DNA of 64,000 nucleotides from Flavobacterium sp. RSP15 (GTDB lineage Bacteria; Bacteroidota; Bacteroidia; Flavobacteriales; Flavobacteriaceae): NCBI RefSeq assembly GCF_003968755.1, contig NZ_RYDL01000006.1, positions 124,001 to 188,000 of the forward strand, read 5' to 3'. Shown piece by piece: positions 43,108 to 52,368 of this stretch (position 1 is its first letter; each line of letters starts with the position of its first letter). The notes under the pieces were generated by a model. It saw only the letters and a program-made list of their open reading frames with translations, ran no database searches and was not told where the DNA came from. The position numbers and the translations under genes were made by a program.

Positions 43108-43247
43108 GGAAATTTTAAAACCAAATTATTAGTTGGACAAAAGAATGACCTCAACGCTACATCCTGTTTATTGAAAAATAAATCTGTCGTTTAATCCTAA
43201 TAAAAACCCCTTCTTTTTCACTTCAAAAGGTTTTCATAGCAATTACA

Positions 43248-43285
43248 AACACCGTTACTTATGAAAATGTAATGGTGTTTTTTTA
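43248..43285 (+). terminator. terminator-like hairpin before the monooxygenase
   Basis: AACACCGTTAC pairs with GTAATGGTGTT (one G-T), then seven T residues. It separates the accessory array from the next gene. Confidence 0.7.
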
Positions 43286-43334
43286 TTGCTACAATTTTGT
43301 ATTTTGCAACAGCATTTAATTCTAAAATAAAAAC

Positions 43335-44786
43335 ATGAATACTAATCATATCGATATTATTATAATAGGAGCGGGTTTATCCGGTATAGGCGCTGCGTGT
43401 CATTTGTCACGTAAAAATCCAGACAAAAACTATGTTATTTTAGAGGCAAGAACGGAACTTGGAGGTACCTGGAGTTTGTTTCAATACCCTGGAATCCGTT
43501 CCGATTCGGATATGTATACTTTTGGGTATTCCTTCAAAACATGGGAGGATCAAAAGTCTTTCGCTGACGGGCCTTCTATATTAAAATACCTGAATGAAGC
43601 CGCAGACGAATATAAAGTACGCGATCATATCATCTACAATCAACGCGCTCTTTCTTATAACTTCGATACAGAAAAAAAATCATGGACGGTCACTACCGTA
43701 AATACTGTCACGGAAGAAGAAACAGTTTATAGGTGCCAGTTTATCTTTAGCTGTAGCGGCTATTATAACTATAACAAAGGGTACACTCCTGAATTTAAGG
43801 ACCAATCCCGTTTTGAAGGTAAAATTGTCCATCCTCAAAAATGGCCTGAAAAATTAGATGTTGCCAATAAAAAAGTGGTTATAATTGGCAGCGGCGCCAC
43901 TGCTGTGACCATCCTTCCGGAGCTTGCCGCCGAAGGGGCACAAGTTGTTATGCTGCAACGATCGCCAACCTATATTGCTGCTTTGCCCAATAAAGACAAA
44001 ATTGCTGCTCGCCTCAAAAGGCTGTTTCCAAAAAAAGTAGCTTATAGACTGATTCGTTATAAAAATATTTTCTACGCTATTGTCTTTTTTAATCTGTGCA
44101 AGTTCTTTCCAGAGGCAATGAAAAAATTCATTATAAAAGGGGCTGAAAAGGCTTTGGGTAACTTTCCCGTGGACCCTCATTTTATACCCAATTACAATCC
44201 ATGGGAACAACGTTTTTGCATTGCGCCAAACGGAGATTTTTTTAGAGCCATCAGAAAAGGGAACGCAGCGGTAGTTACGGATCATATCGATTGTTTTACA
44301 GCAAATGGGATTTTACTAAAATCGGGGAAGACACTGGCCGCCGACATAATAATCACCGCAACTGGACTTGATTTAGTGGCGTTTGGAGGCGTAAAAATTC
44401 AACTGGATTCGCAACCTTTTGATGTTTCTAAATCTTTTGTCTATAAAGGCCTCATGTTAAGCGAACTCCCCAATTTCTTTATTTTTGTTGGCTATACCAA
44501 TGCTTCGTGGACGTTGAAAAGTGATCTTACCAGCGAATATATATCTCGGGTTTTAAATTATTTGGACAAACACCATTATAAAGCGGTGCAGGCAAAAGTA
44601 GTCGAGACAAATTTAAAACCGGTTCCACTACTCAACCTGAAGAGCGGCTACATTAACAGAGCAGCGAATACGCTTCCTAGTCAGGGAAACAAAGCACCTT
44701 GGCGTATTTACCAAAATTATGTGCTGGATTATAAAATGCTTCGCTTGGATGCCGTTAAAGACAAACGACTTACGTTTTTCAAATAA
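43335..44786 (+). CDS. flavin-binding Baeyer-Villiger-type monooxygenase (EthA-like)
   Basis: A 483-residue FAD- and NADPH-dependent monooxygenase. FAD site GAGLSGIGAACHL at residues 12-24; FQYPGIRSDSDMYTFGYSF; the Baeyer-Villiger fingerprint FEGKIVHPQKWPE (FxGxxxHxxxWP); NADP site IGSGATAVTILPEL; and TATGLDL near the C-terminal third. Resembles the EthA group that oxidises ketones and prodrugs; a role in ketone or lipid breakdown is plausible. Its start is ATG with an A/T-rich leader. Confidence 0.9.
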   Translation: MNTNHIDIIIIGAGLSGIGAACHLSRKNPDKNYVILEARTELGGTWSLFQYPGIRSDSDMYTFGYSFKTWEDQKSFADGPSILKYLNEAADEYKVRDHIIYNQRALSYNFDTEKKSWTVTTVNTVTEEETVYRCQFIFSCSGYYNYNKGYTPEFKDQSRFEGKIVHPQKWPEKLDVANKKVVIIGSGATAVTILPELAAEGAQVVMLQRSPTYIAALPNKDKIAARLKRLFPKKVAYRLIRYKNIFYAIVFFNLCKFFPEAMKKFIIKGAEKALGNFPVDPHFIPNYNPWEQRFCIAPNGDFFRAIRKGNAAVVTDHIDCFTANGILLKSGKTLAADIIITATGLDLVAFGGVKIQLDSQPFDVSKSFVYKGLMLSELPNFFIFVGYTNASWTLKSDLTSEYISRVLNYLDKHHYKAVQAKVVETNLKPVPLLNLKSGYINRAANTLPSQGNKAPWRIYQNYVLDYKMLRLDAVKDKRLTFFK

Positions 44787-45265
44787 AGGAGGTTCAAGAG
44801 TACAGTAAAGAATTGGGTACTAATAATCCGGAAGTAAATGGTCTTCGAGCTCCAAAATCCTAATAAAACCTGAGAACGTTCAACAACATATCAATAATGC
44901 AAATTAAATAGATTGTCAAAGTATTTAAAACACGTTTGGAGCAATCTAAACGCCCAATTCTTTGGCTAAAAGAAAAATCATGCTATTATTACTGCATTGA
45001 TGATCGAAAGGTCAAACGGAATGAACATGGAAGATCATATGATTAACGGAAACCAAAATCACACGGAACAACATAAAAAAGATTGATTTGATTGCTTGTA
45101 CATACGTTGTAACACACAAGAGATGAACAAGAATAGCATTAAAAGTCGGGTTGCTCTGCAGCGTCTCCCGACTATTAATACTATTTCAGTAAGCAATAAA
45201 TTTGAGTAAGAAATCTGGAAACTTAGTCAACGGATTACCTCATATTCACGAAAAGAAAAGGCCAT
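44787..45265. other. intergenic region, possible Met/His-rich remnant
   Basis: About 480 bases without a clear gene. A short plus-strand frame ending at 45086 reads NHAIITALMIER, SNGMNMEDHMINGNQ, NHTEQHKKD. It is Met/His/Asn-rich like small copper-binding proteins, but it has an upstream stop and no good start, so I treat it as a possible decayed fragment. Confidence 0.35.
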
Positions 45266-46084
45266 TTAAATAGAAATCAAAATGGTAATAGCATCACCAA
45301 CAGCAACAAGACCAGTTCCAGAACCTATCAAGTTTTGTCCAAACAACACATTATTTCCCGATGTCCTGTATTTTGCCAAAGTCCGCAAAGGATCTTTTCC
45401 TGATGTCACTCCTTTTTCTTGGTCTACAGTTGTCATTACGCATCTCCCGCAAGGTTTCACTCCAAAAAAAGTCAGCTCACCTATTGTGAATTCTTTCCAA
45501 GAATCCTCTTCATAAGCGTCAACTCCTGTAACAACAAAATTAGGTCGAAACCGATTCATCGGCAGTGCTTTTTTTAAACGGGAATTCAAATCATCCAATG
45601 ACGATTGACCAATCAACAAAAAAGGATAGCCATCCGAAAAAGAATTAATATCAGCTTGCGTAACGGCATATTTAGCCTCTACTTTTCGGTGACTTTCCTC
45701 AGGCATGTATACCAAACGAGCCGAAAATCCCAATATTCGAGAAAACCAATCTGAAACAACTGAATCTACTTCATACGCCTGAATGGAGTCCTCCCAGACC
45801 ATCACATCAATTTTAGTTTCGGCTTCCGAAAAAGATTGCTGCAGCGGAAATTGTATTGTTTCTAACTGCATGCGATGTGTAATCTTCAGGAAATTCCCTA
45901 TAATTTCAGGTAGAAAAAGAGCTAATTCCGGATGTTCCCTTTGCGACAGAAACATTCCGTTTTCATCAATCAACAACCAACGGCGGTCGTGTTCCAAACC
46001 ACGATCGGTCACTTGAGCTTTTTGCAATTTAATTCCACCTAATGATTTTACAGGATAAATCCAGATTTCTGAAAGTTGTACCAT
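45266..46084 (-). CDS. MOSC domain protein (YcbX-like)
   Basis: A 272-residue protein with an N-terminal MOSC beta-barrel (IWIYPVKSLGGIKL, GLEHDRRWLLIDENGMFLSQ) and a C-terminal MOSC domain (YPFLLIGQSSLDDLNSRL, MNRFRPNFVVTG, and the molybdenum-cofactor Cys in FGVKPCGRCVMTTVD). Family members bind molybdenum cofactor and reduce N-hydroxylated compounds. Electron partners are not encoded beside it. It lies 45 bases downstream of the multicopper oxidase gene on the same strand. Confidence 0.9.
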   Translation of the reverse strand: MVQLSEIWIYPVKSLGGIKLQKAQVTDRGLEHDRRWLLIDENGMFLSQREHPELALFLPEIIGNFLKITHRMQLETIQFPLQQSFSEAETKIDVMVWEDSIQAYEVDSVVSDWFSRILGFSARLVYMPEESHRKVEAKYAVTQADINSFSDGYPFLLIGQSSLDDLNSRLKKALPMNRFRPNFVVTGVDAYEEDSWKEFTIGELTFFGVKPCGRCVMTTVDQEKGVTSGKDPLRTLAKYRTSGNNVLFGQNLIGSGTGLVAVGDAITILISI

Positions 46085-46129
46085 AGCACTCTATTTTTTC
46101 CAAAATTATAAAAACAAAGTATTCCGTTT

Positions 46130-48487
46130 TTAATAATTCAAACTCAATCCAAAACCCATTCCCATATCGCTGTCATAATGCGTGGTAATTCCAAAATTTC
46201 TCTTGACTATATACCGCAATCCCGCCATGTATTCTTTGTCCGTATTCCACATTAAATTCATGCGCAATCTTTTAGAAACCGGAATATCCATGCGTTCAAA
46301 TTGCAACCTGAAATTCCCGTCGGTATACACTTCGGCTTGTGCTTTAATCAGCATTGGCATGGTATATTCGACTCCGGCACTAAAAACGGCGCGATTGTCT
46401 TTGGTATTGGTTTGCCCAAAAAGATTCTCTTCCATTGCTCCTATTTCCATTTTTCGATACCGCCAGTCAAAACCAATAAATGGCATTAACCACTGCATTT
46501 TCCCTAAATATCGTCCAATATGCGTTTCCGTTTCATACCCGTGATGATCGGTATAACCCAAACGCCATTCGGTACCAATACTCCAACGCGTGTTTTGAAT
46601 CATCAGCATTCCATCGTTCCCATTGGTGGCAAAATCATTTTCAGCCATCACATGGAAGGCTCTGTCATCGGCAAATAATTTGCGTTGCGCTAATTTTGGA
46701 TTTGGAATCAAAGGATTTGGCTCTTGATTTTCATAACTAAAAACGCGACCCATTCCCGCCATCATGTGATAGAGAATGTGACAATGAAAAAACCAATCGC
46801 CTTTAACATTCGCATTAAACTCAATCGTATCGGTTTCCATCGGCATAATATCGATGATGTTTTTCATGGGAGCGAACTCTTTCTGACCATTCAGGACTCT
46901 AAAATCATGCCCGTGTAAATGCATCGGGTGGCGCATCATGGAACCATTGAAGAGTACAATTCGAACATTCTCTCCTTTTTTAATTAAAATTTTATCGGCT
47001 TCAGAAACCACTTTATTGTCCAGACTCCACACGTAGCGATTCATATTTCCTGATAATTCAAACCGTAGTTCTTTTGTCTCCCCAGCCTCCGAAGGGGGAG
47101 TTGGAAGCGTTGTTATAGTGGGTGATTTCAGCATGGCATAATTTAAGGTAGTAATATCAGATAATGCATTACTATTATAATCTTCCTCCGTCATTTTCAT
47201 ACCATCCATCTTCGGAGCGGTTGCCTCCATTTTCATTTTTCCCATATCATGAGACGAATGATCCATCTCCACTTCTTGTTGTGTTCCTTCTTTAGAATCT
47301 ATAGGCCCCGTAATTTCAGGATACATTACTACATTCATATCCATTTGGTTCAGCGACATTTTCATTCCCATATCATCTAAATCGCCATTCATTTTCATCA
47401 TGCCGTTCATCATTTTCATTCCTTCAAAATATTTTAATTTTGGCAAAGGCGACATCAATTGCTTGATTCCATCTCCTAAATACAACGAAGCTGATTTAGT
47501 TCTATCCTCCGAAGTAACTAAAAATTCATACGCCGTTTTATCTGCTGGAATCGTTACAACAACATCATACGTTTCAGAAACAGCTACAATTAATCGGTCG
47601 ACTTCAACTGGTTCCACATCGTTTCCATCACTGGCCACCACGGTAATTTTTCCACCGGCATACGTCAGCCAAAAATAAGTAGAAGCGCCACCATTGGCAA
47701 TCCGCAACCTCACTTTATCTCCCGCTTTGAACTTCCTCAACCCAGACCCCTCTCCAAAGGAAAGGGGAGAAGAAACGCCATCTATTTTACTTTCATTTTT
47801 GCCGTTGATCAAAAACTTATTGTAATACACATCGCTTACATCCATCGCATTCATTCGTTTCCATTCGTTGGTAATTTTTGTCTTAAAATGTCCTGCTTTT
47901 ATGGCTTCGGCATAGCTCTGGGTAGTTCCTTTTTGAATTGCAAACCAATCGGTTGCATTGTGCAGCATCCGATGGACATTTTTTGGATTTAAATCCGTCC
48001 ATTCACTCAAAATGATTGGAACGGTTGGTAAATCATCAATTCCTGCTCTAAAAGTTGGATCCTCATTTCGTTTGTTCATAACAAAGGAACCGTACATCCC
48101 AATTTGTTCCTGCAACCCCGTATGACTGTGGTACCAATGTGTTCCGTGTTGAATAATTGGAAACGTATATTTATGGGTGGTATGCGGTTTTATTGGCATT
48201 TGAGTCAAATAAGGCACGCCGTCTTCTTTATTGGGTAAAAACAATCCGTGCCAATGCAGTGAAGTATCTTCATTTAATTCATTGTGTACATAAATTTCGG
48301 CAATATCGCCTTCGGTAAACGTGAGTGTCGGCATCGGAATCTGTCCGTTTACGGCAATCGCTCTTTTGGGTGTATCGCCAAAAGTGACAATCGTATCCCG
48401 AACATATAAATCATACCGAACTACTTTTTGCGCTTCAGCATTCCAAGCAAAAAGCAAGAGTATAATTATTATGGAGTATTTTTTCAT
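46130..48487 (-). CDS. multicopper oxidase with CopB-like C-terminal barrel (copper resistance)
   Basis: A 785-residue exported copper-resistance protein. After a signal peptide, the first ~600 residues are a CopA/PcoA-type multicopper oxidase with all four copper-site motifs: HWHGLFLPN, HWYHSHTGLQEQIGMYG, HPMHLHGHDF and FFHCHILYHMMAGMG. The middle is very Met-rich (MKMMNGMMKMNGDLDDMGMK, DHSSHDMGKMK). The last ~170 residues (DHHGYETETHIGRYLGK, RKMEIGAMEENLFG, LRYIVKRNFGITTHYDSDMG) are a CopB-like outer-membrane beta barrel. It starts two bases after the copper ATPase stop, so the two are cotranscribed. Two repeat insertions lie in frame. Confidence 0.9.
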   Translation of the reverse strand: MKKYSIIIILLLFAWNAEAQKVVRYDLYVRDTIVTFGDTPKRAIAVNGQIPMPTLTFTEGDIAEIYVHNELNEDTSLHWHGLFLPNKEDGVPYLTQMPIKPHTTHKYTFPIIQHGTHWYHSHTGLQEQIGMYGSFVMNKRNEDPTFRAGIDDLPTVPIILSEWTDLNPKNVHRMLHNATDWFAIQKGTTQSYAEAIKAGHFKTKITNEWKRMNAMDVSDVYYNKFLINGKNESKIDGVSSPLSFGEGSGLRKFKAGDKVRLRIANGGASTYFWLTYAGGKITVVASDGNDVEPVEVDRLIVAVSETYDVVVTIPADKTAYEFLVTSEDRTKSASLYLGDGIKQLMSPLPKLKYFEGMKMMNGMMKMNGDLDDMGMKMSLNQMDMNVVMYPEITGPIDSKEGTQQEVEMDHSSHDMGKMKMEATAPKMDGMKMTEEDYNSNALSDITTLNYAMLKSPTITTLPTPPSEAGETKELRFELSGNMNRYVWSLDNKVVSEADKILIKKGENVRIVLFNGSMMRHPMHLHGHDFRVLNGQKEFAPMKNIIDIMPMETDTIEFNANVKGDWFFHCHILYHMMAGMGRVFSYENQEPNPLIPNPKLAQRKLFADDRAFHVMAENDFATNGNDGMLMIQNTRWSIGTEWRLGYTDHHGYETETHIGRYLGKMQWLMPFIGFDWRYRKMEIGAMEENLFGQTNTKDNRAVFSAGVEYTMPMLIKAQAEVYTDGNFRLQFERMDIPVSKRLRMNLMWNTDKEYMAGLRYIVKRNFGITTHYDSDMGMGFGLSLNY
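47080..47100. repeat. small repeat insertion inside the multicopper oxidase gene
   Basis: CCCCAGCCTCCGAAGGGGGA encodes TPPSEAGE in frame. The form CTCCCCCTTCGGAGGCTGGG is that of a dispersed small palindromic repeat. It sits in a linker before the third cupredoxin domain. Confidence 0.65.
47735..47768. repeat. second small repeat insertion inside the multicopper oxidase gene
   Basis: CCCCTCTCC and GGAAAGGGGAG pair as a hairpin; with the flanking CCTCAACCCAGA this reads in frame as SSPLSFGEGSGLRKF. The same kind of CTCCCCTTTCCTTTGGAGAG element is common between flavobacterial genes, here tolerated in a protein loop. Confidence 0.7.
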
Positions 48488-48489
48488 AA

Positions 48490-51216
48490 TTAAAATTTTA
48501 AATTACGCAATCGCAACGCATTTGCAATTACTGAAACAGAGCTGAAACTCATGGCCAAAGCCGCAATCATTGGCGAAAGCAACACGCCAAAAAACGGATA
48601 CAAAACACCCGCTGCAATTGGAATTCCAAGCGCATTGTAGAAAAAGGCAAAGAATAAATTTTGCTTAATATTTCGCATCACCGCATGACTTAAGTTTTTG
48701 GCTTTCACTATTCCTTGCAAATCGCCTTTCACTAACGTTATTTTGGCACTTTCGATAGCCACATCTGTTCCTGTTCCCATGGCAATTCCTATGTCGGCTT
48801 GTGCCAAAGCCGGCGCATCGTTGATTCCATCACCTGCCATGGCTACAATTTTTCCTTCGGCTTGCAATCGTTTAATTTCTTTGAGCTTGTCTTCAGGCAA
48901 ACAACCCGCTTTATACGAACTCAAATGCAACTCCTGAGCCACTGCTTTTGCAGTATTTTCATTATCACCGGTAAGCATGATTACCTCAACTCCCTGACGC
49001 ATCAGTTCTTTTATAGCTGTGACGCTTGTGGCTTTGATGGCATCTGTAATCGAGACAAATCCCACCGCAATTCCGTCAATTGAAATATAAGAAACCGTTT
49101 TTCCGAGTTTCTGTTCGGCGATAATTTTATTTTCTAATTCTTCGGAAATCGTGGCATTTACCTGCTCCATCAATTTTTTATTTCCGAGCGCCACTTTTTT
49201 ATCGACTACGGTTCCAATAACTCCTTTGCCGGAAATCGCTTCAAAATCCTTGACTTCGATTAATGAAACTACTTTCGCTTTCGCAAAATTGACTACGGCT
49301 TGCGCCAAAGGATGTTCGCTATACTGATTTAAAGAAGCAATACTTTGCAACAAAGAATCTTCTTCATTATTTAAAGAGAATACTTTTTCAACAGAAGGCT
49401 TTCCTTCCGTAATGGTTCCTGTTTTATCGGTAATCAGCACATTTACTTTATTCATATTCTCTAACGCTTCGGCATTTTTTATCAAAACTCCAGATTGCGC
49501 TCCTTTACCAACACCAACCATCACGGACATGGGCGTGGCCAATCCCAAGGCACACGGACAAGCAATAATTAATACTGCAATCGCATTGATAAATCCATAC
49601 ACCAGTGCGGGTTCAGGACCAAATTGTGCCCAAACAAAAAAAGTGATTATGGAAACCCCAACTACAATTGGTACAAAATATTTAGCGATTCTGTCCGCTA
49701 GTTTCTGGATTGGTGCTTTAGACCTACTGGCAGTGTTGACCATTTGTATAATTTGCGAAAGCACCGTTTCCGAACCTACCTTTTCAGCAATCATCACAAA
49801 GGATTTATTGCCGTTAATGGTTCCGGAGCTAATACTATCGCCTGTTTTTTTATCTACAGGAATGGGTTCACCTGTTATCATCGATTCATCAACAGTACTT
49901 TCTCCATCGGTAATTTTGCCATCCACCGGAATTTTATCTCCCGGTTTTACCCGCAATAAATCTCCTTTTTTGATATCATGAATCGAAATCACTTTATCCC
50001 CTTCATTGCTAACCAAAACAGCTTCGGTTGGCGCTAACTTCAATAATTCTTTTATCGCTCCACTAGTTTGACTGTGCGCTCTGGCTTCGAGTAATTGCCC
50101 CAATAAAACCAACGTTAATATCACCGTTGTAGCCTCAAAATAAAGATGAACCGCTCCGTTATCCGTTTTAAATTCATCCGGGAAAATAGCGGGAAAAAAC
50201 AATCCAACCAAACTAAACAGAAAAGCGACTCCAGAACCAATTCCAATCAACGTAAACATATTGAGATTCCAAGTAACTATAGATTTCCATGCACGCTCAA
50301 AAAACATCCAACACGCATAAAAAACGACAGGAAGTGAAAATAATAATTGTACCCAATTCCACTTTTCTAAATCCATAATTTTCATTATTGGATTATTCGG
50401 AATCATATCTGACATGGCAATAATAAAAATGGGAACTGTAAAAACTACCGCTATTTTCATTTTGCGGACTAAGTTATTGTACACTTTATTTTCTTCAGAA
50501 GCGGTGGGTTCCATTGGTACTAAATCCATTCCGCAAATGGGACAGGAACCGGGACCGTTTTTGATTACTTCGGGATGCATCGGACACGTGTACCTTGTTT
50601 TTGCAACACTCAATTCGGGAACTTTTTCCAGATTCATTCCGCACACAGGGCAACTTCCCGGTTTATCATAGACTTTTTCCCCCTCACAATGCATCGGACA
50701 ATAGTATTTGCCTTGCGCAGTAGCGGGTAAAATTACGGTTGATTTCTCTTGTGGTTTATTCGAACTGCAACACGATTTCTCGATTGTCTTTTCCTTTGCT
50801 TCAGATTCTTTTTCTAAATACATATTACACACCGAACATCTTCTTGGTTTGTCATACACTTTGTCCCCTTCGCAATGCATGGGGCAATAATATTTCCCGG
50901 GAGTGCTAGGATTTTCCTCCATTTTACTCTCAGCATGCTGATGCTTATCATTACCGCAACAGGATTTCACCTCCGCTTCTTTTTTTATATTGTCAGATTG
51001 CTCTTTAGGATGGCTCATCTCTATGGTATACTTTCCAGCAGCTGTAAGTGCTTCTTGTAATTTCTCAGTTGGAATGTGTTTTTCCATTGTTATGGTCGCG
51101 GTTGCAGCGTCTAAAGAAACGACCGCATCAGCTCCATCGATGGCGTTCAATGTTTTCTCCACCTTGCTACGACATCCGTCGCAAGACATTCCAGTGATTG
51201 AATAGGTATGTTTCAT
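48490..51216 (-). CDS. copA: copper-translocating P1B-type ATPase with four metal-binding modules
   Basis: A 908-residue copper-exporting ATPase. N-terminus: HMA domain with GMSCDGC (residues 9-15), then three small CPMHxEG...CPVCGM modules (YYCPMHCEGDKVYDKP..., YYCPMHCEGEKVYDKP..., YTCPMHPEVIKNGPG...), with CCGNDKHQH and CCSSNK linkers. Core: eight membrane segments, the ion motif IACPCALGLATP, TGEPIPVDK, phosphorylation site ITDKTGTITEG, HP in YSEHPLAQA, and GDGINDAPALAQ. Cu(I) export to the periplasm, where the cotranscribed multicopper oxidase would oxidise it. In the first module VCNMY replaces the usual ICGMD. Regulator HMA-AraC lies just upstream. Confidence 0.94.
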   Translation of the reverse strand: MKHTYSITGMSCDGCRSKVEKTLNAIDGADAVVSLDAATATITMEKHIPTEKLQEALTAAGKYTIEMSHPKEQSDNIKKEAEVKSCCGNDKHQHAESKMEENPSTPGKYYCPMHCEGDKVYDKPRRCSVCNMYLEKESEAKEKTIEKSCCSSNKPQEKSTVILPATAQGKYYCPMHCEGEKVYDKPGSCPVCGMNLEKVPELSVAKTRYTCPMHPEVIKNGPGSCPICGMDLVPMEPTASEENKVYNNLVRKMKIAVVFTVPIFIIAMSDMIPNNPIMKIMDLEKWNWVQLLFSLPVVFYACWMFFERAWKSIVTWNLNMFTLIGIGSGVAFLFSLVGLFFPAIFPDEFKTDNGAVHLYFEATTVILTLVLLGQLLEARAHSQTSGAIKELLKLAPTEAVLVSNEGDKVISIHDIKKGDLLRVKPGDKIPVDGKITDGESTVDESMITGEPIPVDKKTGDSISSGTINGNKSFVMIAEKVGSETVLSQIIQMVNTASRSKAPIQKLADRIAKYFVPIVVGVSIITFFVWAQFGPEPALVYGFINAIAVLIIACPCALGLATPMSVMVGVGKGAQSGVLIKNAEALENMNKVNVLITDKTGTITEGKPSVEKVFSLNNEEDSLLQSIASLNQYSEHPLAQAVVNFAKAKVVSLIEVKDFEAISGKGVIGTVVDKKVALGNKKLMEQVNATISEELENKIIAEQKLGKTVSYISIDGIAVGFVSITDAIKATSVTAIKELMRQGVEVIMLTGDNENTAKAVAQELHLSSYKAGCLPEDKLKEIKRLQAEGKIVAMAGDGINDAPALAQADIGIAMGTGTDVAIESAKITLVKGDLQGIVKAKNLSHAVMRNIKQNLFFAFFYNALGIPIAAGVLYPFFGVLLSPMIAALAMSFSSVSVIANALRLRNLKF

Positions 51217-51302
51217 TTTGAAGCTGTATTAAGTTAGCTATACAAATATCCGAATGAAATGACTATCTGTTGTTACACAATTATGGTAGTGATTTGTAAG
51301 AT

Positions 51303-51863
51303 TTATAAACTGTCAATTTGCTTTCTGGTATTCTCTTTCAGTTTTTTAAAGTATGTTGGTGTAAAACCGGTCACTTTTTTAAACTGATTACTTAAGTGGG
51401 CTACATTGCTATAGTTGAGTTTAATCGCTATTTCGCTTAAAGTAAATTCATTATAAACAAGTAACTCTTTTGCTTTTTCAATTTTTTGGGCAATAAAATA
51501 ATGTTCAATTGTAATTCCTTCGATTTCTGAAAACAGCTTACTCAGAGTGCTATAATCTTGACTCAAATGTTCCGATAAATAAGTCGATAAATTAATTTTT
51601 ATTTTTTCATTTCGATAATGAACTAAATCAATAATACCGTTTTTAATCTGCTCAATCGTCTTGCTTATTTCATCTTCTAGCATTTCAAAACCAAGGTTCT
51701 TAAGATTATTTGCAAGACTTTCTATTTCAGATTCCTTTAATTCTCGGGATAGTTCTACCTCGCCTAATTTTATAGAAATAACGGAGAGCTCCATTTTTTC
51801 CAACTCTGCTTTCACGGCCACTTCACAACGACCACAAACCATGTTTTTTATGTATAACTTCAT
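51303..51863 (-). CDS. AraC-type regulator with N-terminal HMA-like metal domain
   Basis: A 186-residue regulator. Residues 1-65 resemble an HMA domain (LYIKNMVCGRCEVAVKAELE, with Cys10 and Cys13 in MVCGRC), and the C-terminal ~100 residues form an AraC/XylS helix-turn-helix pair: YFIAQKIEKAKELLVYNEFT, LSEIAIKLNYSNVAHLSNQF, KKVTGFTPTYFKKLKE. The simplest reading is direct metal sensing by the CxxC and control of the adjacent copA-oxidase genes, which begin 87 bases downstream on the same strand. A broken second copy exists at 62501-62650. Confidence 0.85.
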   Translation of the reverse strand: MKLYIKNMVCGRCEVAVKAELEKMELSVISIKLGEVELSRELKESEIESLANNLKNLGFEMLEDEISKTIEQIKNGIIDLVHYRNEKIKINLSTYLSEHLSQDYSTLSKLFSEIEGITIEHYFIAQKIEKAKELLVYNEFTLSEIAIKLNYSNVAHLSNQFKKVTGFTPTYFKKLKENTRKQIDSL

Positions 51864-52269
51864 TTATAAAGTTTTTTTTACAACGTTTTATCAAAGTTCG
51901 TCCTTTTAAGGATAAAAAAGTAACTTTTTATCGAATATCAATTATTTAAAGCGCTACCAAGCACGTATTTGAAACTTACATTTACAAAAATGATCTGACT
52001 TTCCCCAAACCTACTCCTCTGATTTGCATACGGATGAAGAGAACTTACGAAGTAAACCGCATCCTTAGAGACAAGCAAGCAGCAGCAGTTTAGCGTTGTT
52101 TCATTTTTTCCTAAGAATTACAAATTTACTTAATTATGTTAAGGGGGAAGCTTGTGGAACTTTAAGAACTTTTAACGAATAAAGACAGCAAAAGCAGCTC
52201 ATCCCATACCAAAATAAATGATACGGTTTATCGGGAATACATTTGTTAAATGCTTTCTAATAAAAAGAT
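51864..52269. other. intergenic region, no gene recognised
   Basis: Spacer between the regulator and the divergent acyl-CoA ligase. GATAAAAA and TTTTTATC around AGTAAC at about 51909-51931 form an inverted repeat close to the regulator start, possibly an operator. Nothing else was seen. Confidence 0.4.
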
Positions 52270-52277
52270 TATATTTG
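52270..52277 (+). promoter_or_regulatory. promoter -7 element of the acyl-CoA ligase gene
   Basis: TATATTTG matches TAnnTTTG; the 91-base leader to the ATG is A-rich. Confidence 0.6.
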
Positions 52278-52368
52278 CGCGAATATCTCCCCAATAGTGA
52301 ATTGTGTAAGAAATTAACAACAGCATAAAAATCTATTCTTCTCCAAAAAAACAATTAAACACAATTCT

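Noticed and set aside
45020-45086. Met/His-rich peptide MNMEDHMINGNQ as a small copper-binding gene
   Set aside because: There is an in-frame stop shortly upstream, no convincing start context and too little sequence; kept only as a possible remnant.
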